In this document: positions 14,398 through 14,985 of the stretch, one piece after another
How positions within the stretch are numbered: the first letter of the stretch is position 1
Layout of the letters: each line of letters opens with the position of its first letter
NCBI GenBank assembly: GCA_030616165.1
Contig: JAUWXV010000069.1
Coordinates: 1-14,985, forward strand
From: a bacterium
GTDB taxonomy: Bacteria > SM23-31 > JAUVVT01
Direction: 5' to 3'
DNA length: 14,985 nt
Notes under the pieces: generated by a model
Databases searched by the model: none
Seen by the model: only the letters and a program-made list of their open reading frames with translations
What the model was told of the DNA's origin: nothing
Translations under genes and position numbers: made by a program

Positions 14398-14464
14398 AGG
14401 ATTTACGAATGACGATTTAAGAATGAAGAATGGAACCACAGAGAACACAGACCCAAAGGGCAAG
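14397..14464. repeat. TTTACGAATGACGATTTA phrase followed by CACAG module and cassette
   Basis: The first part repeats text seen at 1087-1119. ACCACAGAGAACACAG is followed by the cassette ACCCAAAGGGCAAG (14451-14464). Confidence 0.6.
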
Positions 14465-14524
14465 GGGGGATTATATGGATGAAAACCGTTGAACTGGTTT
14501 GAATTTTCAAGGTTATGGTTTTTG

Positions 14525-14567
14525 CCCCTCACTGAAGTGAGGGGTTAATAAGCCTGAGGCTTATTAA
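14525..14567. repeat. Two back-to-back perfect hairpins
   Basis: CCCCTCACT (14525-14533) pairs with AGTGAGGGG (14536-14544) around GA. Directly after it TTAATAAGCC (14545-14554) pairs with GGCTTATTAA (14558-14567) around TGA. Both stems are perfect (9 and 10 bp) with no base between them. They are not next to a gene end, so a tandem interspersed repeat is likelier than a terminator. Confidence 0.65.
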
Positions 14568-14591
14568 TGAAATTTAGAGAATTAACCGCTG

Positions 14592-14605
14592 ATTTGAAGG
14601 GCAAG
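14592..14605. repeat. GGGCAAG cassette inside a CCGCTGATTTTCACGGATTA repeat
   Basis: ATTTGAAGGGCAAG sits between CCGCTG and TTTTCACGGATTACACAG. Removing it restores a familiar ATTTTCACGGATTA repeat phrase, as expected of an insertion. Confidence 0.5.
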
Positions 14606-14708
14606 TTTTCACGGATTACACAGTCATACAAAGATAATTAAATTGTGACAGACAAGAATGTCTATCCCACCATTTTTATTAAAAGGATGGGAAAAAAGGA
14701 AATGAGGA

Positions 14709-14780
14709 AAATGGAAAATGGAAAATGGAAAATTAAAAATGGAAAATGAAACCACAGAGAGCACAGATCCAAAGGGCAAG
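14709..14780. repeat. 72-bp direct repeat, copy 1
   Basis: It consists of GGAAAAT units, AATTAAAAATGGAAAATG, then ACCACAGAGAGCACAG and a cassette ATCCAAAGGGCAAG. It matches 14891-14962 with two differences, at a period of 182 bases. Confidence 0.85.
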
Positions 14781-14822
14781 GATACAGACCCGAAGGGCAA
14801 AGAAGGGATATATTTTGTATGG

Positions 14823-14842
14823 ATTCCCGCGTGCGCGGGAAT
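14823..14842. repeat. ATTCCCGCG / CGCGGGAAT hairpin
   Basis: Nine-base arms (14823-14831 and 14834-14842) flank TG. It is preceded by TATTTTGTATGG and followed by GACAA, like the palindrome at 14360-14383. Confidence 0.75.
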
Positions 14843-14890
14843 GACAAAAGAGGGGGTGGGAATGACAAGGGGGATAAGGAATGGATGATT

Positions 14891-14962
14891 AAATGGAAAA
14901 TGGAAAATGGAAAATTAAAAATGGAAAATGAAACCACAGAGAGCACAGACCCGAAGGGCAAG
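14891..14962. repeat. 72-bp direct repeat, copy 2
   Basis: Same as 14709-14780 except for two bases in the cassette (ACCCGAAGGGCAAG here). The text after it (CCCGAAGGGAAAAGAGGAAAATG) suggests that a further unit begins at the window edge. Confidence 0.85.
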
Positions 14963-14985
14963 CCCGAAGGGAAAAGAGGAAAATG

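Larger units (their letters stand above)
14082..14985. other. Gene-free right arm made of nested interspersed repeats
   Basis: No frame here has both a ribosome binding site and a protein-like composition. The open frames on the minus strand (14290-14532 and 14662-14961) run through CACAG modules, GGATTCCC hairpins and GGAAAAT units and give low-complexity, Phe/Ser/Pro-rich peptides of the kind produced by translating such repeats. Confidence 0.75.

Noticed and set aside
14290-14532. Minus-strand open frame of 80 codons
   Set aside because: It crosses CACAG modules, a 24-bp palindrome and a hairpin, with no ribosome binding site. Repeat-derived.
14662-14961. Minus-strand open frame of 99 codons
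   Set aside because: It is a translation of repeats and contains the SFPRTRES phrase known from reading GGATTCCCGCG hairpins. Not a gene.
14709-14962. Possible CRISPR array from regularly spaced repeats
   Set aside because: There are only two 72-bp copies at 182-base spacing, the spacers themselves are repeats, and no cas genes are seen.

Overview
The window is AT-rich and fits a diderm, Gram-negative-type bacterium. It encodes a secreted serine hydrolase and a CBM9/DUF5916-type outer-membrane barrel, and its spacers are full of the short interspersed repeats (CACAGAGG-type phrases, GGATTCCC...GGGAAT hairpins, GGGGCGAA-type hairpins) common in genomes of uncultivated candidate phyla. No RNA gene or CRISPR array is visible and I cannot name the phylum. 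Long ORFs use the standard code.

Layout. (1) 1-1260: a receiver-only response regulator, preceded by what looks like the decayed remains of an excisionase-type helix-turn-helix, then a repeat-rich spacer. (2) 1261-7232, minus strand: a tightly packed five-gene operon, read from the right: PLD-nuclease/SF2-helicase fusion, a 65-aa acidic protein, a DndD-like SMC-type ATPase with a CxxC zinc hook, a protein resembling the 'dnd system-associated protein 4' family, and a cobalamin-binding-type radical SAM enzyme. (3) 7233-7866: gene-free repeat spacer. (4) 7867-12188, minus strand: the serine hydrolase and the DUF5916 barrel protein, separated by a small transposon relic. (5) 12450-12656, plus strand: a 68-aa coiled-coil protein of unknown function with a strong ribosome binding site just after a hairpin. 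(6) 12691-14081: a decayed defence locus on the minus strand. It holds a methyltransferase gene reduced to its two ends, an intact MntA antitoxin gene, a hepT toxin gene with one nonsense codon, and the start of a helicase (Res-like) gene cut off at a transposon relic. (7) 14082-14985: a dense array of nested repeats.

The most interesting unit is the five-gene operon. It has DNA-phosphorothioation-type accessory parts (DndD-like ATPase, dnd-associated protein) but no visible cysteine desulfurase, DndC or DndE; instead it carries a helicase-nuclease and a radical SAM enzyme. Its visibly lower GC than the genes at 7867-12188, and its position between repeat-rich spacers near a second, decayed defence locus, suggest a horizontally acquired defence island. 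The second theme is repeat biology: internal-deletion derivatives of a RAYT/IS200-like transposase that keep only its first and last codons, and a roughly 14-bp cassette ending in GGGCAAG that repeatedly interrupts other repeat families.
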